This document shows, in pieces, positions 1-12,008 of a stretch of 64,000 nt of DNA. The position numbers were made by a program, and so were the translations under genes. The stretch is from NCBI GenBank assembly GCA_034509925.1, contig CM067527.1:4956501-5020500 (forward strand), in the 5' to 3' direction. Origin of the DNA: Hirudinaria manillensis (lineage: Eukaryota; Annelida; Clitellata; Hirudinida; Hirudinidae). A model generated the notes under the pieces. The model was not told where the DNA came from, did no database searches, and saw only the letters and a program-made list of their open reading frames with translations. Numbering within the stretch: the first letter of the stretch is position 1; every line of letters starts with the position of its first letter.

Positions 1-863
1 TAGTTTTAACGTCATCCTCTGCCCTAGAATTCATTCATTCATTCATTCATTCATTCATTCATTCATTCATTCATTCATTCATTCATTCATTCATTCTTCC
101 TTCATTCATTCATTCATTCATTCATTCATTCATTCATTCATTCATTCATTCTTCCTTCATTCAATTTAAAACTATCTCAGAGGAATTCTTGAGTCCAAGA
201 AAAACTTGAAAAGGTTTAAAATAATTAAAATTAAAAGCAAATTGTTTTCAGCGTTGAAGACCTCTTTAGCAATCCGTGATTAATTAATTAATTAATTAAT
301 TAATTAATTAATTAATTTAGCAATCCGTGAATAATTAATTAATTAATAATTAATTTTATTCGAGAATTCAATTCCGACTTTCCTCATATTCATATAATCC
401 TTCAATCCATCACAAAACCACCACCATTTTGAAGATACATTCGTTTAGAAACAATTGCAAACAAAAGCTTGTATATAAACAAATATTTTATAATTAAGCT
501 TAAAATTCGTACGAGTCTTTTAAAATTACGTTTCTATTTTATAACTTTTTATTTGCCAAAAAAAACAAATAATTTCAAACAAATTGAGAAAATCTGAATT
601 TCAAATTTTAAGAGACATTTTCTGTTCCAAGGCGCTGAAAAATGTTAATAAAATCCAACATTTGATTCGCCATTTATTTTGCATAAATTATGAAATTCCA
701 TTTATATTGCATCAAACATGTAATTATTTAATAATTGTTTAATAATTAATAATTAATAATAATATAATTATATTATAATTGGATTGTTAAAATGGCGCTC
801 AATTCAGATTCAATCGCACCAGAAATCAAATTTCAACCAAATTTCTTCTATATTATACTATTG

Positions 864-925
<62 letters not shown>

Positions 926-1013
926 GTTATTATTATTATTATTATTTTCAAACTCAATCTATGTCGTACACGACCGGTCAGCAAACCAAGTCTCATCCAG
1001 AGACCTCAGGCAC

Positions 1014-1048
<35 letters not shown>

Positions 1049-2117
1049 TCACTTTATTTTAAAATATTACTCAAAATATTCTCACAACTTTCTTTAAAAA
1101 AGCCATCAAAAAAATTGTGACGTGATCTTATTGGATACATTTTTAATTAACAAGTTAAGTATTCGTTTTAGGTAAATGAGGTGGATAATTTAATTATTAT
1201 AAATATATTTAATTTAATTATTTTAAATTTAAATATTTCAAATGAAATGCACTGACCAAAAGACCAAAGGGGCCAGAGAGAAAAAAAAACACAACGCAAG
1301 AATCGCAAAAAAAAAACCAAAAAAAAACAAAAGGCAATCCAATCACAATTTTAGGGCTTCGTGACCTATGACCTCGAATAAAATGTATTTTCATTTCAAA
1401 CGTTTCTGTGCCCCCGAATTTCATGGATTTCTTGCAAATTGAACGTTTAAATCTTCTAAAAATGGCTATCAATTCAGAAGATGAAACCCTGGAAAACGTT
1501 CCGGATGTTCCAAGTTCCGTGAAAAATTTAACGCCCGACAATCATTCAAACGTCGTCAAAATCCGTTCAAAGATTCGCTTCAGTGAATCACGTCAGAAAT
1601 TACTTGCTCATTAATCATAATTAATCATAATTTGCAGCTTGTTGAGTTGAAATTATCTATTTGTAGATTTGTGTGGCATGGATACCATCATCATCATCAT
1701 CATCATCAACATAGATGTCTTACATTTGTAATGTGTTACGTAACCAATCGCAAGGCATTAAAGACACATCGATTTAAGTAGCAACGCTTCAATTCTGATT
1801 ATTTAAGATTTAAGATTATTTAATTCTGATTATTTAGGATTATTTAATTACGAATACGTATTAAGATGTTTCATTGAAATTGTTCACTTGTTTCTCAACT
1901 TTACATCACATTACGTGAGTTCCTATTATATCCATGAAAGGCATTAATTTGCAACTTCTCATGAAAAGGATGAACAGATTGTAATTAAGGATGACTTTAG
2001 ATGTTATTTTGCTCTCTTCCAATCATCCGAGCAGGCAGTTCCTCAAATGTCATCACGTGATCTGATTACGTTCAATTATGGAGGAAGTTACTTTTTAAAT
2101 GAATTCATTATTCTTAA

Positions 2118-2199
<82 letters not shown>

Positions 2200-3054
2200 G
2201 TGATCATTTTATTTTAATTATTTAGCTTGCAACCCGTTAGGAACCAATGTTCAAAGTACAGGTTTTTGAAAGGAAATTAAAGTTTTTAACTGTTTTGATT
2301 TTCTTCCTCGGAAGACATAAAACTTCGACATCACTGCATTCCATCTTCATGGAACGTTCACTCATTCATCATTTCACTACGTTCATTCCTTCATTCCGCT
2401 GACCATCGATGCGTGACCACGATGCCAACGAGGCATGAAAAGCAGTTTTTACGAGAATCTCCGAGGAACAATGGACCCTAAGTTTTAAAATCTTCGACTG
2501 AAAGCAACGGAGACTTTTTTTTCTTGGATATTCAGAGAAAATATGCTGATATAAATTTAAATAAAATTTAAAAACAAATTAATTCGAAGCATTTAGGAAA
2601 TATTCCATAGAAGTTTAATTAAATACATAATATTATTTTAAATCATAAATAATATGGTAACATAATTATAAATGTTGTTAATATGATTATAAATGTTGTG
2701 AATAATAATTATATATAATTAAATTCAGCAAAAAGATTTCATTTGCTTGTCGAATACACGGATGTTTGAACAGCAAAACGAAGCAGGTACAAACGTAGAT
2801 ATCATTGGATGCGAAATGAACTGTTGAACCACGTGATCCAAATATCAATTAGAGAACAATTATTTGAAGATATAATTTGATTTTTTTTATTATTAATTTA
2901 TTATTATTACTATTTATTTATTTTATTAAAACAAAATTCCAGGTAATCCATTGATTTGTATCTTGTTACGAAGGACTTCAGTTAACTACGGATTCTAAAA
3001 CAACTATCATCATGCATCATCATCACCATGGCAACCGACGCCGAGACTACAAAC
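1..3054. other. Intergenic, microsatellite-rich, no supported gene
   Basis: No convincing exon is visible. The block holds tetranucleotide ATTC repeats at 29-172, TTAA runs near 278-316, TTA runs at 864-944, 1014-1047 and about 2118-2200, and a CAT run near 1686. A 68-codon plus-strand ORF at 1408-1614 has unbiased composition but no recognisable motif or splice context, so I leave it uncalled. Confidence 0.6.
29..172. repeat. (ATTC)n tetranucleotide microsatellite
   Basis: ATTC units run almost without break, with two CTTCCTTC interruptions near 97 and 151 that split the tract into similar sub-blocks. The repeated interruption suggests that one sub-block was duplicated. Confidence 0.95.
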
Positions 3055-4165
3055 CTCATGAACTGAGCTGTTGTTGATGCTGTTGTTGTGGTTGGGGCTG
3101 TTATTGTTGTTGTTGAGTTGTCTCGATGGACTGAGTAGGGTGTCCAACTCGTAGATTTTCAGTTGGGAGCGGTCGGTTATCTCTCTGGGTGGATGGATGG
3201 ATGGACGGATAAATTGGATGGATGGATAGAAATGAGAATGGATGAATGAAATATGGGCGAATAATCCCACGATGAGCTACTTAATAGATCTTATTAAAAA
3301 CAAAAAATTTATGGAGACTCCTGGAAAATTGATCTTCCGAAACACCTGTCGCAGCATCTGCGAAGTTTCAGATTATGACATCATCTTGGCCATCATCCTC
3401 GAGGTCGTCATCATCGCCACAACGGGCCATCATCATCATCATCACCATCACCACCTTCATCATCATCATCATCATCTTACGAATTGAATGTTACAAAAAA
3501 AGAGTCTCACTTTAAATCATCCACTTCGTAATAAACGCTGGTCAGTCTGTCCAGTATGTAAATCTTTTTCAATTGATTGTCAAACCACTGCATGTTCAAA
3601 TTCTTCGGAAACGCTCGAACAAACAGCGCCTTCAACGTGTCCAAGGAGGTCACTTCGTTCGGGAGTTGAGACTTTTTCGTCTCCTCGTTGAAGGTAAGGA
3701 ATACCTGTCCTGCAGTTTCAATCAACGGACAGTTTCAATCGATCAAGAATTTCAATCAGTCAATAAATAGTTTCAATCAATGCGAAATATACACCCTCTC
3801 ACACACTATCTAACAAATAAAGAAATAAAAATTCAATTCCACTCCAAATTGACCGATGTCGTTTATGAGCACGTATGAAATAATAGCAGCCTCGTCCGCG
3901 TTTAGCACTGCCAGAGAAGCTACGCCTGGAGACGTGAAATTGAATTACTACCGAGTGGCTTCTCCATCGATCTGTTGGGTGACCTGACGAGAGGCAGAGC
4001 AGTCCTCAACTCCTTGCATGAACCGACCCCAGAACTGGCAGGGCTTCCGCTTTCTAGGTCGGAAGTGTAAGATGATGACATGCGCGTTGCTGCTTCCTTC
4101 TGCAACCTCATCGACTGATCCGAGGTCACCTGGACTGACCTTGACATTCGACATCTGCTGAACTC
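3055..4165 (-). CDS. SRCIN1/sickle-tail/AGAP005037-like scaffold protein, three internal exons (partial)
   Basis: Three minus-strand exons join in phase: 4165-3952, 3709-3511 and 3184-about 3055. The middle exon begins GQVFLTFNEET and continues through LPNEVTSLDTLKALFVRAFP to YYEVDD; the third continues EITDRSQLKIYE. This is the conserved N-terminal block of the p140Cap/SRCIN1, KIAA1217 (SKT) and insect AGAP005037 family, whose vertebrate members are cytoskeletal and synaptic adaptors. The first exon is Ser/Arg-rich, as in that family. Acceptors are CAG at all three exons; donors are CTCG|GTAGT, TAAA|GTGAG and, less surely, GAG|GTTTG. Phases close: leftover G plus GA, then AA plus A. A GGAT tetranucleotide tract lies just upstream of the third acceptor. 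The asparagine-rich end of the third exon may be repeat-expanded. Start and coiled-coil C-terminus are not visible in the window. Confidence 0.72.
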
Positions 4166-7100
4166 CTGCAACGAAGAACTTCTGTCAGCTTCAATTTGCT
4201 AAACTTCGAATGAAGAATGATGGGCTTGTCGCGCTGGAAAGCGACAACAGTTTCTAAAAGCTCTGTTTGCATGTCCAACCAAGCAACCAACCATCCAAGC
4301 AATCAAGCAGGCAACCAACCAACCAACCATCCGGCCGACCATCCGACCGACCGACCGACCGTCCAACCAACCAACCATACCAACTAATCGTTGCCAAAAT
4401 CATGATTATCACCGTCAGCAACAAACCAACCCTCGTTGCCATCACCACGACAGGCCTTCAACTGGTAGTAACTGAATACAACCCCAACAATCAGATCACA
4501 AAAGGGTGCAACAACAAAAGGCCTCATTCTCTGAGATCAATAAACGTACGGAGTTCCCTTCCAACCCAGCCCCATGTACCCCCATCGATTGCCGTTCTGA
4601 AGCAAATGATGGACTTCATTCGATTCTCGTGAGAATCAGGTGCTTCGGAAATAAACAAACAACGCGAACTAATTTCATCGGATGGATGCATGGATGGATG
4701 TATGGACGGACGGAGGCATGGATGGATAGACGGACAGACGAGTGGAATGAAATGGTGTTGCAGATTAACACTTAAGTTGTTTTGTTTCGTATTCAAACAT
4801 TTCACGGTCCTTTGTTCAATTCCAACTTCACTGCACAAAGACAAGGAGAATGTCTTTCATTCAAGCATCTAATTTGGCTTATAACGAGGTCGGTAAAGCA
4901 TTGGTGTGGTTTGCATTTGCATTCGTTCGGTGTTTTGAGAGGTCCATGAATTCATTCCATGCCAAGTTTGAACTGGTCAGAGTCTGAATAGAGTTACCAT
5001 TCAAGAAGAAAGCACACACGGAAAAGTAATCGATTGACGATAATAGATTCAAGGCTATTTAATAAATTAAGATCAGATAATATTACATTTAGTGCATTAA
5101 TTCAATAAGAGACGATGCATTCAAGCGATGCATCACGCTCAGATTCAATTCTTCTCTCGAGGATTGAAGCAATCAGTTCAGAAAAACAGAAATTCATTGG
5201 AAATTAAACTTGAAAAAGCAGAACCTGCCAAGGGTTTAATTTAATAAAATGGACAAATTCAAATTCTGCAGATGGAAAGTTGAAACCTCTCGAATATTTG
5301 GAACATAATGGGATTAAACTCAATCTTCTGAACGCTAATAGCTTTAAAATCATCCGGCACTTAACATGTCATATTTCCAAGTCACGACCATCATTATCTT
5401 CATCATCATCACTGCGACTACAGCCCGCAAGATAATCATGCCGTCATCATCACCACCACCAACGTCAGCACCACAACCACCACCACCACCACCACCTCTA
5501 CTATCGTCAGCTTGTACGTGGAGACAATGGAGACAACAGAGGAGACTGACCACCCAGATAAGAAAGGACGATGACTCACTCCATGGGTAGCGAATAACAA
5601 CCATTCCAGCTCTCACGTGACTTATGGAACCGATAGTAGGAAGGTCTCGAGGAAGAAGTGGATCGTTCATTCATAAAATTTATTTCCATTCATAAAAAAA
5701 ATGACAGCCAATCGATCCTTAATAGTATTTTCGGCAGCTCCTTAATTTGAAATATTACGTTGAATTACGTTGGGAGAAGAAATGTGCGTAATAGAACAGA
5801 AAATAATGTTAATGAGTTGCAAGTTATTTTTAGAACGAGATAGGACAGTCTCCTGATTGGTTGTCATCATCCAGTTAACGGTACACAAAGGATGCATTCC
5901 AAGAACTCCAGGCGACTGTTCTGGAATATGCTAATGAGTTGTTTACTAATTCAGAAATAAGATATGCTAATGAGCTGTTAACTAATTTACGAATAGGATA
6001 TGCTAATGAGCTGTTTACTGGTTTAAAAATTATTCTGCACATCGCTCGCAACCAATCATCAACCAGGATTAGGTGATTGAATCTTCGTACGGATTCAAAT
6101 CAATTGTAGCAGTCGGCAACAGCTCATTCATTATTCATTAACATTTACGTCTCAGTTTAATTAATTAGTTTAAATTAAAACCGTAACAAATACATAATTT
6201 AGGTGTTCATCAGCGAAAGTACACGACTGTACGTCGTCGCCTAATGTCGTTGCGTGTTGTCGAATGTGGTCGGATGTTGTCGGAAGATCTCGGAGGAGGG
6301 CACAACACAAACATCTGCCTCTATTTCATTTCTTATACAAAAAAGAATTCAATACAAAAGATTCAATATTTTTGTTTTTCCAGTGGTCCTCCTATTACTC
6401 GGCCACGTTCAATGATAAACAGAATAAGACTCCATTAAATTAAACACACCGTCGTCTTATCCATTGCGCACATTTTCAGCGAAATTTGCCGAGAAAATGA
6501 CAGAAAAAGACGAAAATTGCAAGAAAATGAGATAGAAGTTTGTGAAAGGAAACTTATGGGTCGGGTCAAAAGGTTAAAACTTCAAGGCGCCCATTTATTG
6601 GAAGATTTCGTGGATGCATGAATCACTGGATCGATACGAGACTGCAGTGGACTGTGACCATTTCTAGCTTCGAAAACGCAAACGGACGGATAATCAATCA
6701 ATCAATCAATCAAATAATAATAAATGAATCACCCACACCAATAAACGAATCAAAAATCGAACGAAAAGGCACACTAGCAGATATTAATAACAATAATAAT
6801 TATCGATTAATTAATTATATTATTAGAATTGCCATCATCATTGTTGTTGTTGTTGTTGCCGTTGTTCATACTTTCTTAAGTCACAATGCATCCATGAGAG
6901 CTGGCAGCCATTAGCACGTACTTTCAGTGAACTTTCAGAATCCATGGCAACCATCTCCAGGCCATCTAGCGATCACCTCGGGAATTAATTTGATCCGTAT
7001 CGAACTATCGTCAGCCATCTTCGCGGGTTTTAACGAACTCGCATTTAGAGTTGCAAAATCGTTATCATCACCATATTCATCATCAACGTTGTTTTTATCA

Positions 7101-7244
7101 CCATCACCACCACCATCATCATCATCATCATTTTATTTTTGTTCACCTGAATCCTCAAAGACATCACAGGGTGTCCATTTTAAAGGATGACAGGAACGCG
7201 TTTATTTCAAGCATCAGTGGAGGCGAAGACGACAACGATTGTGG

Positions 7245-7283
<39 letters not shown>

Positions 7284-9184
7284 CGACGAAGATAATGACG
7301 GTGGCAATGAAGATGATAGACATCCATGGCAAGGGAGTTATCCACAGCAGATTTCAAGTACATTAATCTTCCTCTTAGAACGCTTGAAACACTTCCTACG
7401 CACGAATCAACAGACTGATGCGAAGGTATTCCTTATGCTGGTGGTTGTGATTATGATTATGATCATCACCACCATCATCATCATCATTATCATCATATTA
7501 ATCAAGTGATATGTTTTTGTAGAGGTTAAAGAAATTTGAATGCGAGATTGGCGTCGGGGATCATAGGATGAAGCATAATTGACAAGGACGACAGAAGATG
7601 ACGATGATGACGACGACAACGAGGATGAGTTCAGGTGAAAATGCGTCGAGTGCAGGTGGAGAATTCAGTGAAAGTGACGTCATAAATCATCTTTGGTGGC
7701 CTTGAAATAATTTCCACCTCCATGCGAAATGTAGATCCGCAAAATGTTGAGAAGCAAAGGAAAAAGCCACAACTTGTTGACGGCGAAGTGATTTCAATCT
7801 TCGCTTCATCATCATCATCATCATCATCGTCGTCGTCGTCATCAGTTCAGGTGGAGATTTTAAAGTTGTGCTTATCGTTGAATTGCCTGCCAATTACGAG
7901 ATCATTATCATGGCCGAACTGTGATCACGTGATCTCACGTCACGCTGTTTACGTTTTGTCGCCAAAATCGAGATGAGACCATTGGAAAGCTTTCAGCGTA
8001 ACAATTATTATTAATGATGTCGTCAGATCATGCAATGCATAACAACAACAACAACAACAATAATAATAATAATAATAACAATAATAATAATAATAATAAT
8101 AATAATAGAATATTGTTAATATAGTTACTCACCTATGACCAATGTTTTCCATTTCGTCATCAACGAAAACTGCACGTGTACGCGTTGAACTTATAATCCA
8201 CTCCTACGTACGTATACATATATCTATATTACGCACATAACCCACAAATCAATTTAATGATCTCTTATTAGAAATAAATTTTGGAAACATTTCCGATAAA
8301 AACAATTTATTTATTTATTTATTCATTAAAGCAATTAATTAATCGATATCGCTGAATTAATTAGTTAATTATTAATGAATTCGCTATTAAATGTTAATAA
8401 TAATTATCCAAAGCAGCCACAAAGTCTAAGAGCCTTGCATGGTGAAGTGTGGTCAAACCAAGACTCCCCTGCCACTATGGAAGATACTCCACAAACGTCC
8501 ACTGAATGAGAAGCACACACGTCATCCGTCCAACGTAGGCGAACAAACAATCACACGCACACTCGGCACAATGCATCCAGACAGACGCAAGAAAACTAGA
8601 AGGCCATGTTTGTAAATAAATTACCATTTAGTACTGGACACAGTGGACAGTTTAAGAGACCATAAAGAAGGATTCGCACTTCATCATCATCATCATCACC
8701 GTCGTCGTCATCGTCACTATCATCACTATCGTCATCATCACTCGTTACATGGCAGAAGTTGTGACTCAAAGGTGACTTCTTTCCACACGACGGTTCTACG
8801 TCATGAATGACGTGACAGAAGTTCAGTTGTTGACCCGTCGACTGGACACTAAAGCACATTCATTGAGGTCCCATTAGCGTCGTTAAAGTAGATTAAAAAG
8901 TGACACTCACATTTGGACGATGCAAGGAATTCCCCAATTGGGTGGATTGAGAGGTGATTAATGGCGCTCCGAAGCGCGGACGCTTCTGATTGGTCACACG
9001 AAAGTCATGTGACCCGTGGTGACGGTGAAATGGTTTGCGCGTTTGTTGCCAGTTAATCTAATTCACCATAGCCATCACTGCCATAACTCTCGTTATCATC
9101 ATCATCATCGCTGTAGTCATCATCATCATCATCATCATCATCGAGAGAGAGAGAGAGAGAAATGATTTGAAATGACCTGCTCAC
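4166..9184. other. Intron or intergenic stretch with simple repeats
   Basis: No firm exon is seen. If the 9.2-kb exon candidate belongs to the scaffold gene, this is intron. It contains CCAA/ACCG-type low complexity (about 4278-4376), GGAT runs (about 4681-4741), CCA-rich tracts (about 5449-5498), ATC/GAT runs (about 7103-7132, 7241-7283, 7806-7842), an AAC/AAT run (8041-8106) and three 36-bp tandem units near 5928-6030. Confidence 0.5.
5928..6030 (+). repeat. 36-bp tandem repeat, three copies, each with ATGCTAATGAG
   Basis: ATGCTAATGAG recurs at 5928, 5964 and 6000, exactly 36 bp apart, each followed by a similar GTTTACTAATTTA-like stretch. The unit is not a simple microsatellite. It contains a TAAT homeodomain core in an octamer-like context; a regulatory role is only a guess. 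Confidence 0.8.
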
Positions 9185-9346
9185 CTCTTGTTGAAAGTTT
9201 GGACGGATTTGAGTGGCCGAATGAGACTTGTTGATCACGTGATTGGACGGCGCCAAGTAGTAGCTGAGGTCGGAATCGCAGTTGATGCTCGGAACGACCG
9301 AAGACGGACGCGGAGGAATGATCTTCGGAGTCTGAGTCCTCCTCAT
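9185..9346 (-). CDS. Candidate coding exon, possibly N-terminal exon of the 3-4 kb scaffold gene
   Basis: A minus-strand reading frame starts MRRTQTPKIIPPRPSS and runs to NFQQE, where a good donor (CAAGAG|GTGAGCAG) follows. The protein is basic, Pro/Ser-rich and free of microsatellite composition, unlike its flanks. Orientation and location upstream of the scaffold exons would allow it to be a 5-prime exon of that gene, but I cannot align it to the family with confidence and no start-site evidence is visible. Confidence 0.3.
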
Positions 9347-10797
9347 CAGGTCAGCATCAGTTCTTCCTTGGAGGTGGAAAGCATTGTTTCCAGCTGTAAA
9401 CGAGCGATTGATTGGACATCTAAGTTCTCAAACATCGACATTCATGAATTCCGAATGGACAGCTAAAAACAATTGGAAGAGAACAAATAAAAGCATCGAA
9501 CGGATTCATTATTCCGACCGCCACCATCGAATATCTGGACCTTGGCGCACCAATTCATAATCTCCGCCATCTTTTCCTACCAAACGAACCGACCGACCTA
9601 CCCTCACCGATGCTCACCATCTCAGTCATCTACATCTTGATTACATTCAAATCACTCCACTTGTCACTTGTTTATTACGTAGCACGGAAAAGTCATCAAC
9701 CAATGAAGAAACGAGGAAAGCAAGCTGACACTATTCAACGATGTCATCATCGTCGCCATCTTGAATCGTATTTCTGTGGCAAACGTTCAAAATGGCTTTC
9801 CTTCTAGAAATTGTACATTATGCAGCCCCTTAATGAGATGTTATTCAGATGATGTTACCCGATAACAATGGGCTCATGAATATTCATTGTGGCCGGCGGG
9901 CCTGGCTGTATGACCGACCGCATTAGCGCCAAGAAACAATGGAACATCAAAAGCCAAAATGAAGAACGCACAACGGCACACGGAGACAACTTGTTAGAAC
10001 ACGATGAGGCATTACTATCTGTGCAGTCATCCGTGACGTAACACCGGAAGTATTGGGAAATGGAGGCAAAGAATATCCTTGCAGCCTCGTGGATGAGTCT
10101 CTAATATCTAAATTGTAATTCAACTTCGGAACAATGTGCGCAGCCAAGCGAGGAGCGCAGCGAAAGGAAAACTAATTTGCAATTTCGTCGACAGTCTGCC
10201 TGAGCTCTGGAAACACAGAAAGGAGATAAAACAAGATGAAAGGACCAAATATTTTCGGCAAATATTTGAAATACTTCATTGTGAATCGGATAGTCAGTCG
10301 ACGTTGTTGCTGTTGTTACAAGGAGCCAATAAATTTATTCATCAACAACAGCCCTCCAGCAACAACTTGATGAATAATTTCATGCGACGGTGACACTTTT
10401 ACTGCACTCCACATGTGGTTTCCACCCACGTCGTGTGAAAGAAAAAGCCACTTAAAAGAGGAAAATTGAAAACAATTTAACTAGAAATGCATTCTTTTTT
10501 GAATTCCACAGAAGCATTTATCTTGCATTAGAAAGTTCCAAGGAATCCCTAAAAAAAAGTCACTTCATTTTAGATTCAGAAGATGAATGAAGCCAGAATT
10601 GGAAAGAAATTTGAGGTTCCATGATTAGCCAAATCTAAGTTTTCAAGTTGCAGAAAAAAGATGAAGGCATAGGAAATGAAATGAAGATAACAAAAACAAT
10701 AGTAATAATAATAATAATAATAATAACACAAAAACAACATCATATGAATAAAAATAATTATAGGATAAAATATTTAAAAACTGGACAATAAGAAATT
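9347..10797. other. Intergenic, nothing firm
   Basis: The stretch contains a plus-strand 85-codon ORF at 10136-10393 with a reasonable composition but no motif, and a TAA/TTA run near 10700-10725. There is no supported exon or RNA gene. Confidence 0.5.
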
Positions 10798-11748
10798 TCA
10801 ATGAAAATTGAAAGTGAAACCTGATGGGAGGCAAGGATTTTCTTGTTTCATTGAGTGGTTTGACATTCTCAGACCATCACTGAAGTGGGATTCCTCTGAA
10901 ATATCACTCAGTCTTGTGTCATACCTGGCATGAACTGCTACTTGTGTTGGATGTTGTTGTTGTTGATGTTGTTGCTGCTGCTGCAGGCCAACAACACTGT
11001 CACTGTTCACTCCTGTTGGAATGTTGCTGGAAAAAGATGGAAAGAACTGAACAGGTTTTGTCCAGTTGGACTCCACAAAAGGCCGAGAAGCATTCGACTC
11101 GACATACGAAGGCAGAGCAGCACCGGACGACTCGGAAAGGCAGACTCGACCTCCCTCGAGAGCTCTCGACAGGGATTCCCTGATTTCCCTCTGCCCCCAA
11201 TCAACTCCAAGCTCCATCATCAACCTTTGGTTGCCATTCACAATGCTGTCAGGTTTGTTGCTTGTTGGGCTGTTCACTTCTTTGCTGTCATTTTGTTTCT
11301 TTTTGGGACTCTTTGATCCCAATTTGCTCAAGAAACTGTGGGACCTCTGAAGAATGGATTTCTTAACTTTTTCAGTTGAATTCATTCCTTGAACATTCAA
11401 CTCCATAGTGTTTGACCTCCTCATCTTCTTGCAGTTTAATCTCTCGTTGTCGTTGCTCGTGCCATTTTTGTTTTCTGATCCTAACTCATCCTGATAATAG
11501 TTTTCAATTCTAACCTTTTGAAGCCGTTTCACTTCTGGTTTCTTAAACTTTCTGTTTCCCAGAGGAGAAGCAAAACAAGAAGCCGTGTAAGAACCGGTCG
11601 ACGACCTGTCACTGGAAACATTTGGAATGTCTAAAAAGTTCTCCTTTGAAATCTCGGCCAAACGGTCGGCATTCGACGTTGAAATCTTGTTACGATTGGA
11701 AGGCTTTAACTTGCCAATTAAAGACGGTTTTTTAATTTCTCGACTCAT
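10798..11748 (-). CDS. Intronless 316-aa protein of unknown function
   Basis: A single uninterrupted ORF starts MSREIKKPSLIGKL and ends SGFTFNFH. I do not recognise the family. It is basic and Ser/Asn/Lys-rich, with short phosphorylation-like segments (SFLSKLGSKSPKKK near residues 138-151) and a Gln/His-rich stretch near residues 257-268. There are no membrane segments, no signal peptide and no obvious zinc-binding pattern. Codon use and the lack of microsatellite composition argue for a real protein. It lies 260 bp downstream of the nicotinic subunit A stop on the same strand. It could be a complete intronless gene or a large terminal exon of an unseen gene. Confidence 0.6.
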   Translation of the reverse strand: MSREIKKPSLIGKLKPSNRNKISTSNADRLAEISKENFLDIPNVSSDRSSTGSYTASCFASPLGNRKFKKPEVKRLQKVRIENYYQDELGSENKNGTSNDNERLNCKKMRRSNTMELNVQGMNSTEKVKKSILQRSHSFLSKLGSKSPKKKQNDSKEVNSPTSNKPDSIVNGNQRLMMELGVDWGQREIRESLSRALEGGRVCLSESSGAALPSYVESNASRPFVESNWTKPVQFFPSFSSNIPTGVNSDSVVGLQQQQQHQQQQHPTQVAVHARYDTRLSDISEESHFSDGLRMSNHSMKQENPCLPSGFTFNFH

Positions 11749-12008
11749 GTAATAAGACAGTTTATTTTAATTATTCAAATGTTATTCTTATAATTCTTTT
11801 TAACGGGTTTCAAATCCTCGGCGGTAACAAACACCCGACAACAACTTCATAACAACTGCGAGTCTTTTGATTTAGGCGCTTTAAACATAACCGGTCTGTG
11901 TACTAAAGCGCATCTTAAAATAAAATCGTTCAAATAAATTAAATTGGTATTTATGTAAAAAAATATTTATATTTAATTTTAAATAAATTTTCAGTTGTAA
12001 ACATTCAT

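Noticed and set aside
3920..4171. Second overlapping minus-strand frame MSNVKVSPGDLGSVDEV
   Set aside because: It is a shadow of the scaffold exon at 4165-3952, whose frame closes in phase with the conserved next exon.
10136..10393. Plus-strand 85-codon ORF with a mixed composition
   Set aside because: No recognisable motif, start context or splice partner; length is within chance expectation.
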